A stretch of 28,829 nucleotides of DNA, taken from assembly GCA_002104985.1 (NCBI GenBank), contig MCGO01000348.1, positions 1 to 28,829 on the forward strand, read 5' to 3'. The notes under the pieces were generated by a model, which made no database searches, was not told the origin of the DNA, and saw nothing but the letters and a program-made list of their open reading frames with translations. The position numbers and the translations under genes were made by a program. Positions 1-9,904 of the stretch are shown piece after piece. Source of the stretch: Rhizoclosmatium globosum. Taxonomy: Eukaryota; Chytridiomycota; Chytridiomycetes; Chytridiales; Chytriomycetaceae. The stretch's first letter is position 1, and each line of letters opens with the position of its first letter.

Positions 1-42
1 GGGGTGTTGACTTGGTGGAGGCTGTAGTAGGGAAACCTCAAT

Positions 43-114
43 GATAAGATTTGACAAATGACTATCAAAGCAATTAGTACAGCAAGAACTGATCCACTTA
101 CCAAAGAGGAGATC
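43..114 (+). repeat. Dispersed direct repeat, copy 1 (transposase fragment)
   Basis: About 70 bp starting GATAAGATTTGACAAATGAC are repeated almost exactly at 1351-1422, with a single A/G difference inside the matching stretch. In one frame both copies read KxISTARTDPLTKEEI, which resembles the segment after the DNA-binding region of pogo/Tigger-like transposases (consensus of the type LSxARxDPxTxEE). Copy 2 lies in the longer transposase remnant at 959-1440, so copy 1 is probably a shorter relic of the same family. The sequence after the repeat (to about 273) is open but I recognise nothing in it. Confidence 0.75.
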
Positions 115-958
115 TCTAATGAGCACAAAGTTGGTATTAGTCATATACAAAGAGTTTATTTGATTGATGCAAGTATAAGAGCTCAGCATTCTCTAGATCT
201 TAAACAAAGTAAAAACACAAAAAAAAAAAAAACACCCAACAATAAACGGTCTATTACAGCAGGAACAGTTTAAGACATTGCTTGTTCTTGGAACTAGGCT
301 GATTTTACTGCAACAGATAGTCAAGCTCCAATTGCACAGTTTGATGAATCTGCTAGAAACTTTGGGCATTGCCATGTGTACAGAAATGCAAACATTAAAT
401 TCACATTCTTCCAATGAAGACCAGATTAAATGCTTTGTTGCCAGAATACTTCTCACCCAAAAATTGCAAAGTAGCTTTGTTTGAAGGATACATAAATTAA
501 GGCATTTGTTTTCCCACAATGATGCATCCTGGTGCCTCTTAAATACCTATGCAATCCCGATGCCTGTTTTCATATTGTTTATTTATTTTCTTAAAGGGGA
601 TAAGAATATAATAAAAGATAATTGAGATACTAGTTCCTTTTGAGCTTCTCTTTTGATAAGCCTCCTTACCCACTTGTGGTTAGGGCAAATTCAATACTAT
701 GTGCAGCTGTTGAGCAAGACGCTGGATGACACCTGACATCTCTTCACCTCTTTTGTTGCCATCTTCTGCTTCCTTCACCATCCTAGCCCGTTTTTAACAT
801 GCTAACTGGTCTTTTTTGATTCATATTTTGCTTTTTGGTACTGAGACAGTCAGATATTCCGACCCAGTTCCGGCTATTCTGACCCACCAAAAAAACACAA
901 AACTCAACATATCTCACAAGAATTGCAAATTCATTCCCTTATCTTTTCAATAAACCAA
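115..958. other. No recognisable gene; possible transposon end at 847-890
   Basis: Only short open frames and an A-rich run at 219-233 are seen. Near 847-890 the sequence begins CAGTCAGATATTCCGACCC and contains two near-identical 10-mers (ATTCCGACCC and ATTCTGACCC). A CAGT start about 110 bp upstream of a transposase-like reading frame suits a pogo-type terminal repeat, but I could not find the inverted partner, so this is only a suggestion. Confidence 0.35.
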
Positions 959-1440
959 ATGAATAGAAAGACATTTCATGTTCCCGCTTCCCAACAAGCA
1001 AGAATCAAGAGGAGGGCCATATTTGCTGATGTAACCAACGTACTGACACAAGCCATTCCAGTTCGTGAAGCTGCCAGGAAAATTGCTGCAAAGCGCAACA
1101 TCAGCGAGGAAGCTGTTAGATCCACCTATATACAAATGGAGAATAATAGAGGACACTCACATGGCAATCAGTGCTTCACAGATGAAGAAGAGGATGTGTT
1201 CCTCACGTTTTTAGAGACAGCATCCATATGCCATAGCCCTTTGGCTCGTGCAGACGTGATCACATTAATCTGAAGATATCATGAGGAGAAGCACCCTGGA
1301 TCTGGATGGACAGCAGAGAATTGGTTTGATGGTTTTGCCTCCCAACACAAAGATAAGATTTGACAAATGACTATCAAAGGAATTAGTACAGCAAGAACTG
1401 ATCCACTTACCAAAGAGGAGATCCTTGAAGGCTATGATCT
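959..1440 (+). pseudogene. Pogo/Tigger-like transposase N-terminal remnant
   Basis: The frame opens with a basic N-terminus followed by a helix-turn-helix-like stretch (VREAARKIAAKRNISEEAVR) and an acidic segment (FTDEEEDVFLTFLE), the arrangement seen ahead of the DDE domain in pogo/Tigger-like and related fungal DDE transposases. The frame stops at 1271-1273 (TGA) and continues readably as RYHEEKHPGSGWTAENWF, then GISTARTDPLTKEEI after another stop. The first stop sits where Arg is plausible, so CGA to TGA decay is possible. No DDE catalytic domain follows. It is a dead, truncated element; the subfamily is inferred from motif layout only. Confidence 0.6.
1351..1422 (+). repeat. Dispersed direct repeat, copy 2
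   Basis: This is the partner of the repeat at 43-114, embedded at the end of the pogo-like transposase remnant. The two copies diverge immediately after GAGGAGATC, which marks the end of shared sequence. Confidence 0.75.
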
Positions 1441-2422
1441 TGAGGCTTTTCCAAAAGAAACGGACTCTTTGGAACTGTACCTTTAGGACTATGGGCGCAG
1501 AGCTGGTACCTATCACGCTAGAAGCTCGCAATTTAATCATGAAAGAAACTATTAACTCTGCTTTCAACCAAGCCCATAATTCCCCATCTCCATTTTTTTC
1601 CAGCCTGCATGATTACCAGTGTCAGTTTGAAATAGATAAAATCAGAAACAGTTTGTAGGTCATGTTAGACACACCAAACCTTTCTCTCTACAAGTCCTCT
1701 ACAATCTACTGGTGTGTGGGTCCTTCTAGACCCTGTAATGAACGGATTGATGCTTGCACACTTTTTCAAACTGCGGCATACTCATTAGGGCAGAGAATGG
1801 CTATTCTCACCAATGGAAGAGCTATTTTTGGTTTGGTACACATTTCATTCACATGGACCAAATTAGGCCGGCTGTGGTGGAGACCAGCAAGCATCCAGGC
1901 CTCAAACCAATCTACCCAATTATTGATTTTCTCTGTCTCATTGTGGAAAACACATCACAATGCTTGACCTCTTTTATGAAGGAGTGCTGTTGCCAAGCAT
2001 TGGGTGTTTTGATTGCTTTTGGACTTCTTTAATCCCTTGCGTCACATTAGAATACCGCATTCCAGAGAGATAGGTCCGTGTATGATTTATTAATTGTGAA
2101 ATTGTATGGTTGAAAACCTGCCCAGATAAGAAGGATATAAATTAAATAGATCACCGCTTGATGTATTATCAATAAACAAATGATTTGACTTTTTGAGTTT
2201 ATCATCAAAACAACCACTTTCTATCAAACAAAACAAAACTCAAGCATATCCGTGAAGGTCATTGACAACAAAATTGTGACAGCTCAAATTCACGTATTCT
2301 TTCTATTTCTGGAAAGACTGTTCATCAAGTTTTACAGAAAGGTAGTAATAAAGGAGCCTCTCTAGCAATTTGTATACCATTGGCTGTCATTGTTTGCAAA
2401 ACTGGCCCCAGCATCAATTTGT
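1441..2422. other. Degenerate, no recognised gene
   Basis: Short overlapping open frames occur at 1425-1658, 1662-1967 and 1754-2032 on the plus strand. None shows a motif I can name. The context, between two transposase remnants, suggests decayed transposon DNA. Confidence 0.5.
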
Positions 2423-3012
2423 TGGCCAACCTTCGCAGAGCACGTGAATGAAATGGTTCAGGCTTTCTCTCAACTAGTTAATCGCAAGTTTTGCCTCGTG
2501 CGATGGTAAGAACTTGAGAGTACAACAACCTACAAACTCTGACAAGGCAGAACGCTCTCTACAATGGCTGGCTTCACAGTGTTTTTGTAACAGGCAATCT
2601 ATGCTTTGGTTTCAATGGACTCATCATCTGGGGCCGCCATCACTTTCCGGGATCATGGAATGATGCCGAAACTAGTCGAGAACTCCAAAAATGTCTCTTG
2701 GATCCTACTATGGCTCTACAAGACAATGGGATCATCACTGATTCAGCATTTCCTTGCAGTGATACTTTATTTGATCGTATTGTGACTCCTCTGAAGCAAG
2801 GTGAGACTGTTGTTTATGTTATTAACTTCGAAAAGTCGATCTTGAGGAAATGCCACAGCGCTTAAGACAGCAGCAAGGTCCATGAGTGCTGGGATCACAC
2901 GGGTCTGACACGCAGCGGAATGGGGAATGGGTGCACCTGCCAAGGTACAGTGGCCACCGACTTGACTCATCAAGGAAAACAGTGTTTTTTCAAACCCTAT
3001 GTAGTCGTTCAT
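2423..3012 (+). pseudogene. PIF/Harbinger-type (DDE_Tnp_4) transposase remnant
   Basis: Successive frames spell the landmarks of a DDE_4 transposase: WPTFAEHV..FSQLVNRK (from 2423), then DGKNLRVQQPTNSD (from 2502; the first catalytic Asp region is followed by the usual LRVQQP), then LYNGWLHSVFVTGNLCFG..IIWG..FPGSWND (from 2557), DSAFP (second Asp block, about 2740) and, near 2895-2930, HAAEWGM, which matches the RQAAEWGM third block. The frame changes twice before 2560 and again near 2860, and a TGA replaces the Arg before HAAEWGM. The protein is therefore broken but most of the catalytic core is still readable. Neither the companion Myb-like gene nor terminal repeats were found. Confidence 0.8.
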
Positions 3013-3020
3013 TTTTGACA

Positions 3021-3310
3021 TACTGGGCTAATAAATGCTCCATCTTGTAGAGCATCCTGAAATTAATTAGTGGTAGCATGGGAATTAAATTTGGTTTTGA
3101 TTTAAATGAGTAGTTAACTTCTGAAGTTTGCATTGTCGGGGCCGTTTACTAATTAAATCCAAACTTTTGGCCGACCTGTTTTCCTGCAAACTCCTGTATT
3201 ATACACTGCTAATGAACAAAGACTCTTGCATTAAGGTAATTGAGGGTGCTGAAAACAGTGGTGGAAATGACAAAGCTCCAAAATGTGCAGTTTTCATTTT
3301 TTCCCTCTGA
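3021..3310. other. Spacer, nothing recognised
   Basis: AT-rich sequence between two transposase remnants. No motif, RNA gene or clear repeat is visible. Confidence 0.4.
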
Positions 3311-4085
3311 ATGCCACCAAAGTCAAAGGCCCGCAAAAAAGCAACAGCTGCAGCTGCAGCCAGATGGAAGAAGGATGTCCCCATTGAGTCGGAATTGCTT
3401 AGTCAGATGGGCCTTATAGTGATGAATCTGACTCTGAGCCATTGGAGTTGGAGCCAATTGCTGTTGCCGAAGTTCCCAAAGTCCTCGCTCAACTGACCAC
3501 TGTTAATGATCTCAAATGGACTCATGCTGCAGAATTGATTGTTTCAGAATCTCGTGCTTTTGGAGACAGTGAACGTACTCGTCGCCGCCACACTGCTCAA
3601 CACAACAACACCATACCTGCCCGTGAATCAAAAACTCTCGATAAATATTTTCCAATGCCTTCAAAACGTTCTCCATTAAATTTGATTAGTGGTTACAGCA
3701 TTCAATGAATCACTTGAAAAAGCCTGTTGATGGTCTTGTGGTTTCAGATGATTTGGCATCAAAGGATAATGGAAAGAATGCACCAAAGATGAGACCTGGA
3801 TGGTTGATACTGAGGATGGTGAAAGAATCATTCAGCAAATGCAGTTTGATGATGGAAAACCAAAGAGCACATGATGAAGCTCAACCCAAAGTTTCACTGT
3901 GAGTTGTCTTGGATTGAAAACGTGTGGGGTCACATGAAACGCTTTACTTGAGCAAACTGCTCCTATAGCTTTACAGCCTTGAGGGAAACTCTTCCAGAGG
4001 CAATTCAGTATGTAAATTCTGCTGCAGGATTGGTCAGGAATAAGCGTTATCAAAGGAGATGTTTCAGGTTGAAGCTCTTTATGAT
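3311..4085 (+). pseudogene. Internally deleted DDE-superfamily transposon (both coding ends, no core)
   Basis: The left part starts at ATG 3311 (MPPKSKARKKA, Ala-rich) and, after a frameshift near 3410, continues through an acidic stretch to DKYFPMPSKRS (to about 3680). This type of N-terminus is common in fungal DDE transposons. The right part (3871-4085) reads WIENVWGHMKRF, one stop, then CSYSFTALRETLPEAI and NKRYQRRCFR. That is the classic C-terminus of IS630/Tc1-like DDE enzymes, where the Glu of WIENVWG is the last catalytic acid. Only about 150-190 bp separate the ends, too little for the catalytic core. A remnant DGKPKS just upstream of 3871 also fits the family. The stop in the C-terminal part is a TGA at a usual Arg position. 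Confidence 0.75.
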
Positions 4086-6338
4086 TAATTTCATCTTTTA
4101 TTTTTGGAAAGACGAATGTTTTATAAAAATTTTGGTCCCAAAATTTTGGCCACACTTGATGAGTTAAGTCGGTGGCCACTGTATACAGTCGCCTTGATGA
4201 CTGCCTGCCATATTCACCAAGACTCCACCAAATTCGCCTCACAAATATTGTTTGTCTTGACAACTTTCGTGTAAGGACTTCAGGGATTAGTCAAATTCGA
4301 TCCATTTATTTTCAAAACAACTAATGTCCATAAATAAATATCTCTTATTTGTCTTCTGCATATCCACAATTAAGAAACAACCTATCTGCCTCTCAACCAT
4401 TGATGCTGCTGCAAGAATATTATTGCACTAGGTTCGGCAATATCATCCACAACGTTTCCAATGCGCTTCTCAAGGCCAACACCACTGCAAGATACATCTG
4501 ACACAGAACCATTGTCAGTGGACAAGTTCCAAGACGAGAGCTACCAAAAGGAAACAATTTGTTTGTTTGGCTTTCTTTGAGGTGGAGAATGGCACTCGAG
4601 TGGAAGATCCCGAAGCCGATGACAAAGTACCTGTTGTAGAAGGTTGTTCTGTGGCTGATGACGGAGGGTTGGGAGGAAAAGGAGCAACGTAGATGAATCA
4701 GTAGTGGGGGGCACATGGCTGGAAGATGGGTTGGGAGTGTACACTGGTAAAGAATCATGTAGTGGACAAAATGGGGTACTGAGAATTGCTAAAAATCCAT
4801 CCTCAGGCGAATCAACAGGAGCGGGAGGAGCAGCAAGAGCATCATTAAAGACTTGTGGTGGGGGTAGTCCAGGAATTGCCTGCAGAAGAGGATGTACCCC
4901 AAGAATAGGGTTGTTGTGCTATTTTTGAATGTGTTGATGTTAGCTCAAAACATGTAAACTTGCTTACCTCGTCAGCAACATCCTGCTTGTTGTCACAATC
5001 CTCATCCCCTTCAAATTCATCGTGATTGTCATCAAGGGCTGCATTCCCAAACAGTGAAATGCTTAAGCTCGAGCAACGTCAACTTAATGTAAGCAGCTGT
5101 CCAGATATGCCATATGTATGTAAAATTCAGAACTGGAAATCAAAAGTCTCAACCAAACTCATCTAATACAGAGAACTGTAAACCACAGCGAATCTATGAT
5201 AGGTTGTTGTTTCATTAGTTTACCTTCTCTGGTAGATGCTCAATTGTTATGATTGTCTCCCTTTGCTCCTTTCATTTGCACCCCTGCCATGTATTGGCAG
5301 ATGAAGATGCAAATGATAGCTGCTTTTGCCTCAAATTACAAAGAGGCCAAAACCCACTCTGTTAGTTTCATCAGAAATCTAGAAGGGAGAGCAATGAGTC
5401 ATGATTGCAACACATCTAGTGACAGCTGAAACTGGGATTCATAGTACTATTGTGAGGGGAGCCCCAAATTGGATTTTGGGTATTTTGTTTCCTCCCCCTC
5501 TGTAACTTCCCCTCCTTCCTCCCTTTTGCCAGCACTGCCCTCCTGCCTCCAAACAGCCCCTCTACAATGTAAGTACATAGAATATTAGGCCTAGTATACA
5601 AGGGTTCTGACTTTTAGTTCAGTAGAGGGATTGGCACCCATACAACCACTTCATTCAGATGCTTCCAGTCTTGCTCCTCAGTCTAATTCATGTTAAAGAG
5701 GTAATAACATCGATGTGGTTTGCTCTGATTTGCTGTATTGACTCTTGTTGTTTGTGATCATTGACCTGAATCAAGCAAGTACAAGATTGGACTGTCAAAC
5801 GAGCCTGTAATAAGCACCATCAACATTGAAAATGTATATTTACCTCGTTGGACCAGCTCATCCCTACATCTTTCGCAGAGTATTGGTCCTGAAACAAACA
5901 CTGCCACACAAACTACCAGGCACACGAGTCCCTTAAAAAGGGTACAGCCCTCTGTACACCAAGTGGCATATCTTTTTCTCGCAAGAGAGGTTGTTGTTAA
6001 AAAATCCCATCAATCACTCAGTTTTCAAACACAAATAATTTATCAATAAAAAAAGAGTTTAGACCGGGCCCTAAGGCAGTTTACGAGATGTTGTTGGCTT
6101 TTTATACAGCCAGAAGGAGGAAAGGGCTGGTTGGGACATTTCAGTAGAGGGGAGAGATGAATTCAAACAGAGATTCAGGTAACGCGTCCAGGTACGCAAG
6201 TATCATTGTTGACAATATGATACAGCAGCTTGTTGTAAGCGGTCATGGTGGATATGGATAGTTTCAGATTACTGTTACTGTTTCGATTCAATAGTTGTTT
6301 AATGGCTAGTCTGTTGTTTTAGTGTTACGGTACAAAAT
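4086..6338. other. 2.2 kb without a recognisable gene
   Basis: Open frames on either strand are short and match nothing I know. A Pro/Ser-rich minus-strand frame around 4541-4930 is the longest stretch and may be an eroded transposon gene. A short perfect hairpin (GTACAG-CCCT-CTGTAC) lies near 5942-5957. The C/T-rich tract at about 5490-5570 and the purine tract GAAGGAGGAAAGGG near 6110 could be retrotransposon flank sequence, but I found no matching LTR pair. Confidence 0.45.
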
Positions 6339-6623
6339 CTAATGGTTTTCTTCCGGTGTGCTTGAGAGATGAGATGGGACAGCATAGTCAATGTGGTTGA
6401 CATTGCAAAGCGGGTCGTAAGTGTAGTAGTTCAGTGGATGTTTGCCTTCACTAATGAGTGCTTTATTAGACTGTTCACGAATTTTATTGAAGTCAAATTC
6501 TTTGTAATGACTGAGGTCGTTGGAGTCAAAATAGTGGGCGGATGTGGACGCAGAAGTGACTAGAGGAAGTGAACGGAGTTGGGTAGGTAGTTGAATTGGA
6601 CCACCACTTTCCCCAGGAGTGAA
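6339..6623 (-). pseudogene. Open frame after the RNase H end; possible displaced Gag piece
   Basis: Directly after the TAA that ends the RNase H fragment, the same frame stays open for about 95 codons to a TAG at 6339-6341. Shifted by one frame, the start reads YLPNSVHFL, which is also present in the upstream Gag region (about 10,680-10,710, HLPNSVHFLQ). At DNA level the shared stretch CCTACCCAACTCCGT is identical and its flanks are similar. This suggests a Gag segment from another copy sits downstream of pol. The rest (HYFDSNDLSHYKEFDF and following) is not recognised. Confidence 0.45.
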
Positions 6624-8240
6624 TTACAACCAAAGTGATTGTCGATTCTCGTTGCAGTTCTTCCAAGTATCCTTGTACTTGTTGTAGGGCAGCGGTGGGG
6701 AGTCCAAGTTGGTTTGAGAACTCAGGGAATTTGACAGATCGCGAATGTTGTGGTAGTGGATGTTGATCTGTTTTGACCGGTTAGTGTAGGTGTCACTTAC
6801 ACACATACCCAACACTCCTCAATTGTCTTCTAACACTTTGACGGGGCCTAGGAGTGTCAGGTCACACGCAACATAGATGTTCATCAGGGCTTGGATTTCC
6901 TGTCCTAGTTCTGAAATCGCGATGTATTCTGCTTCTGTGGAGGAAATGATGGTTGCAGGTGGCTTCGCAGATTTCCATGATATGGTGCCTCCCGCAAGTG
7001 TTATCATATATCCTATTTGTGATCGGCTATCATGGTGGAGGGCATACACTGCATCTGCACATCTGATTGGGTCAATGTCAGTGCACTTGGGGTCGTAGTA
7101 GATTCCCTGGAACCTGGTGGACTTGACAAACTGGAAAACTTGCATAAGTCCTCTCCAATGTTTCTGTGCAGGGTCTTGTGCAAACGTGGAGAAGAGGGAC
7201 AGTGCAACTGAGAGATCAGGTCTGGTGTTTATGGTGAGGTAGTTGAGGGTTCCAAGGGCTTCCTGGTATAGTTCTTGGTCCCAGTTGAGGTCTTCAGTTG
7301 GGTCATAGAGTTTGTTGTCTGGCTCATAGCAGGGGGCAATGCCTTTTGATTTGGTTGAGGGTAGGGGTGCACTGGCTCTTTGGTTTTGGTCAATCTGAGT
7401 GCAGTAGGGGGTGTTGGTAACGTAGTTTGGGTGGCAGCCGGGTTGTCCTTCACCAAGATGGTCCTTGAATCTTTCCAAGATGGTTTGGATGTACTTACTT
7501 TGGTGGATCATGATGGAGCTGTCCTCAAAGTGCTCAATTTCAATGCCGAGGCACATGGTAGTAAGTCCAAGGTCTCGAATCTTGAACTTGCTTTTGATGT
7601 CAGAGATGGCTTCGTCGATGACTGCACTGTTAGTTCCAAAGAAGACTAAGTTGTCCACATATGCTAATAAGTACACGACTGTAGCGCCAAGTTTTCTGAA
7701 GAAGATGCATGGATCTGCTCTGGACTGTTTGAATCCACAGGATGTCACTAAGTGGGACACCAGAGTATTGTACCAAAGTCGTCCAGCTTGTTTCAAGCCA
7801 TACAGTCCCTTCACTAGTTGCAGGACAAGTCCTTCTGATGAAAATGACTTCTTGGAGGACTCCATGAAGGTATGCTGATGATATATCAATCATTCGCGTT
7901 GTCCATCACTTCTGGACACAAGGAGCAAGGAAGAGCCTGAATGTTGTCAACTCCATAGCGTTGGGTGAATCCTTGGGCGACTAGACGAGCTTTGAATCAT
8001 TCCACTGTTCTGTCTGCATTGAGTTTACACTTGTACACCCATTTGCTTCCGACAATATTGGCTCCAGCTGGGAGGTCTGCAATCCGTCGTTCCTTGAAGG
8101 TTCCCTTAGCCTTGAGTGATGCCTTTTCTTCCTGTTTGGCTCGTATCCAGAAGTGTCGATATGGACTTGCCATGGCTGCTGCGCGGTTCTTGGGTTCTTC
8201 GTTGGCTGGGGAGATATACGTTGGGAGTTTGTCTGTCATC
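6624..8240 (-). pseudogene. Copia reverse transcriptase and RNase H, inactivated
   Basis: The minus strand begins with a linker and SKWVYKCKLNAD, the start of a copia RT domain. A TGA (about 7997) interrupts before FKARLVAQGFTQ. The main frame (7889-6819) has LVKGLYGLKQAGRLWY, the active-site block AYVDNLVFFG (at about 7665-7635), the thumb/connection region YLTINTRPDLSVALS, and the RNase H region SSTEAEYIA. The C-terminal part (6815-6624) has NRSKQINIHYHNIRDL, equivalent to RSKHIDVRYHxIRDL in the family. The catalytic YVDD is YVDN here, which by known RT chemistry would abolish polymerisation. Frame changes near 7900 and 6820 confirm decay. Confidence 0.9.
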
Positions 8241-8546
8241 AGGTTAACTCCTGGTAGGTGGTCTATTGGGTTGAATACTGTCCATGCGTGTGTTGGTTTG
8301 AGGTCATTCCATAAGCTGTTCCAAGTTTCTTCAAATTGTATTGTTTCGTCTTCTGTAGGCTCAGGGAGGATTGTTGATGATTGTTGGAACCGTGATTCAA
8401 GGTTGATGACAGGTTGTTCAGAGTGGTTATGTAGTTTGCAAAGTAGGGCTGTGAGGTGGTCACAGGTGGGGTCTTTGATATATGACCTGTTGGTTTGTTC
8501 AATACGGTTGGATGACGTGATTAGGGGTGATGCTTACTTTGCCTGA
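8241..8546 (-). pseudogene. Copia integrase-RT linker region, low conservation
   Basis: This segment on the minus strand lies between the integrase C-terminal region and the RT start. It is open in pieces (for example 8502-8263) and rich in Thr, Asn, Ser and Gln, as copia linkers commonly are. No motif can be named. Confidence 0.5.
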
Positions 8547-9503
8547 TGCAATGTCAAGTAGTCGGACATGTGGTTGGGACATGTGGCCAATGTATATCGC
8601 TGAGGCTGTTTTTGCATCCAGTTTCTCTTGTGTAGATTTGGTGCCCTCAGTGGGGTTGGTTTTGGTCTTATCTGACTTTTCCAAGTGGTATTGAACAGCA
8701 GAACCAAAGACTTGGTAGTGGTTGACGTAGGGTGCGTGGCCTGTCCATTCTTTGTCTGGGGAGTAGACATCTCGGTTTGTCACTGGTAGCTTGTTCTTGA
8801 TGTTGTTGGCATGGATGTAGACAAGATCCCAGTCTGTTGCTGAGAGGTTTGGTGCACCAGCAATAAGTGAGCGCATGACTGTTGTTAGGTTAGTGTGTTG
8901 ATTGAAGCTGTGGTTTTACATACTGTCGCACAGGGTTTTGATGTGAGATTCAGTGACTCCATCTTCTTCAGGTGTTTTGCGGAGTGTGGGTTCCACTGTG
9001 ATGTTGTTTGCCTTGCAGAAGTTGAGGAAGGCTGTTGAGAAGAGTTCACCCTTGTCCATTTGGATGCGTTGCACACGGACTGGTCTGTCGACTGTTTCGT
9101 TCAGTTGTTGGATCAGCTGGATGGTGACAACAAGTGCATCACTCTTTGCTCTCAGGGGGTAGACCCAGGATTTCCTGGTGTGTTCGTCCACAACGACAAC
9201 CAGGTAGATGTTTCCAAAGCGGTCTTTGCCAAGTTTTACCACGTCAACATGGAGTGATGCTCCCATTCCATAGTCACTTGGTCTGGAGGCATTGAAGGGG
9301 GCCCGTTGCTTCTTTCCTGGTTGTATGGTGAGTGTTTTGTTATAAAAATTTTGGGGGTTTGCACCTTTGGCGCAGTCTGTGCATTGGCACTCAATGATGG
9401 CAGATAGTGGTAAATCAGCTGTTGTATGGTGGCGGATCATATAGCGTAGGCGCTCAACTGAAGTGTGTCCAAGCACTTTGTGGACGGTGTTTGATGAAAA
9501 CAA
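8499..9503 (-). pseudogene. Copia integrase
   Basis: From 9503 the minus strand reads LGHTSVERLRYMIRHH and CQCTDC, the HHCC zinc-binding pre-integrase domain. The catalytic core follows with HVDVVKLGKDRFGNIY (first Asp), QRIQMDKGELF (second Asp) and TPEEDGVTE (Glu), so the D-D-E triad is still legible. A stop occurs at about 8916-8918, then the frame resumes (8876-8499) with the C-terminal region, including HYQVFGSAVQYH and ASAIYIGH..VRLLD, the usual copia landmarks before the linker. The integrase would cut and join retrotransposon cDNA; here it is broken by at least one frame change. Confidence 0.88.
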
Positions 9504-9740
9504 CTTTCACCAAAGCTTTCGTACCAATATCGGAATCGTTCTCGGCTCCGGCAATGTGATTGCAATCGATTGTACCTTCAGAGTACATTTCCTGAACTTT
9601 CCAATAACGTCGATGCATCCACTTTGTCGCTCCAGTCTTTCCATCTTTTGCATAGAAGTTCTGCCCTTCCAAAGATAGCGTATCGGGGTAACGTTGTCAA
9701 AGATGAACCATGTGATCAACTCCAACAGCGACACAAGCCT
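9490..9740 (-). pseudogene. Misplaced copia RNase H tail from a second copy
   Basis: The minus-strand frame from 9672 reads KWMHRRYWKVQEMYSEGTID, then CNHIAGAENDSDIGTKALVK and FIKHR. This corresponds to the end of a copia polyprotein (RSKHIDVRYHxVRE..G.I...H..T..N.AD..TKAL), yet it sits immediately upstream of the integrase. In an intact element this tail is at the other end of pol. It therefore comes from a different copy, by nested insertion, deletion or recombination, and the join with integrase is near 9490. Confidence 0.75.
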
Positions 9741-9904
9741 GCCAGGCTGGGCTCATAACTTGTCATAATATGATCAGGTTATCGAAGGGAGAGTCCCTGG
9801 TGGCGTAATGAGGCTGTGCAGAGGCCTTATGATGCACAGGTTGAACGGGTTGGACGATCGTAGTTTCCGTGAAACTTCGTCCCGGTTTCATGACAAAGCA
9901 TGAT

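Noticed and set aside
219..233. A-rich run as a retroposon poly(A) tail
   Set aside because: Too short and interrupted, and no LINE or SINE-like sequence or target duplication precedes it.
2767..3021. Minus-strand frame of 84 codons
   Set aside because: It is the antisense of the end of the Harbinger transposase, whose DDE_4 motifs on the plus strand are much more convincing.
4704..4928. Gly/Ala-rich plus-strand frame of 74 codons
   Set aside because: Low-complexity, no recognisable motif or neighbour, located in decayed repeat DNA.
7380..7878. Plus-strand open frames opposite the reverse transcriptase
   Set aside because: Antisense shadows of the copia RT; no motif and no fungal-style start or splice context.
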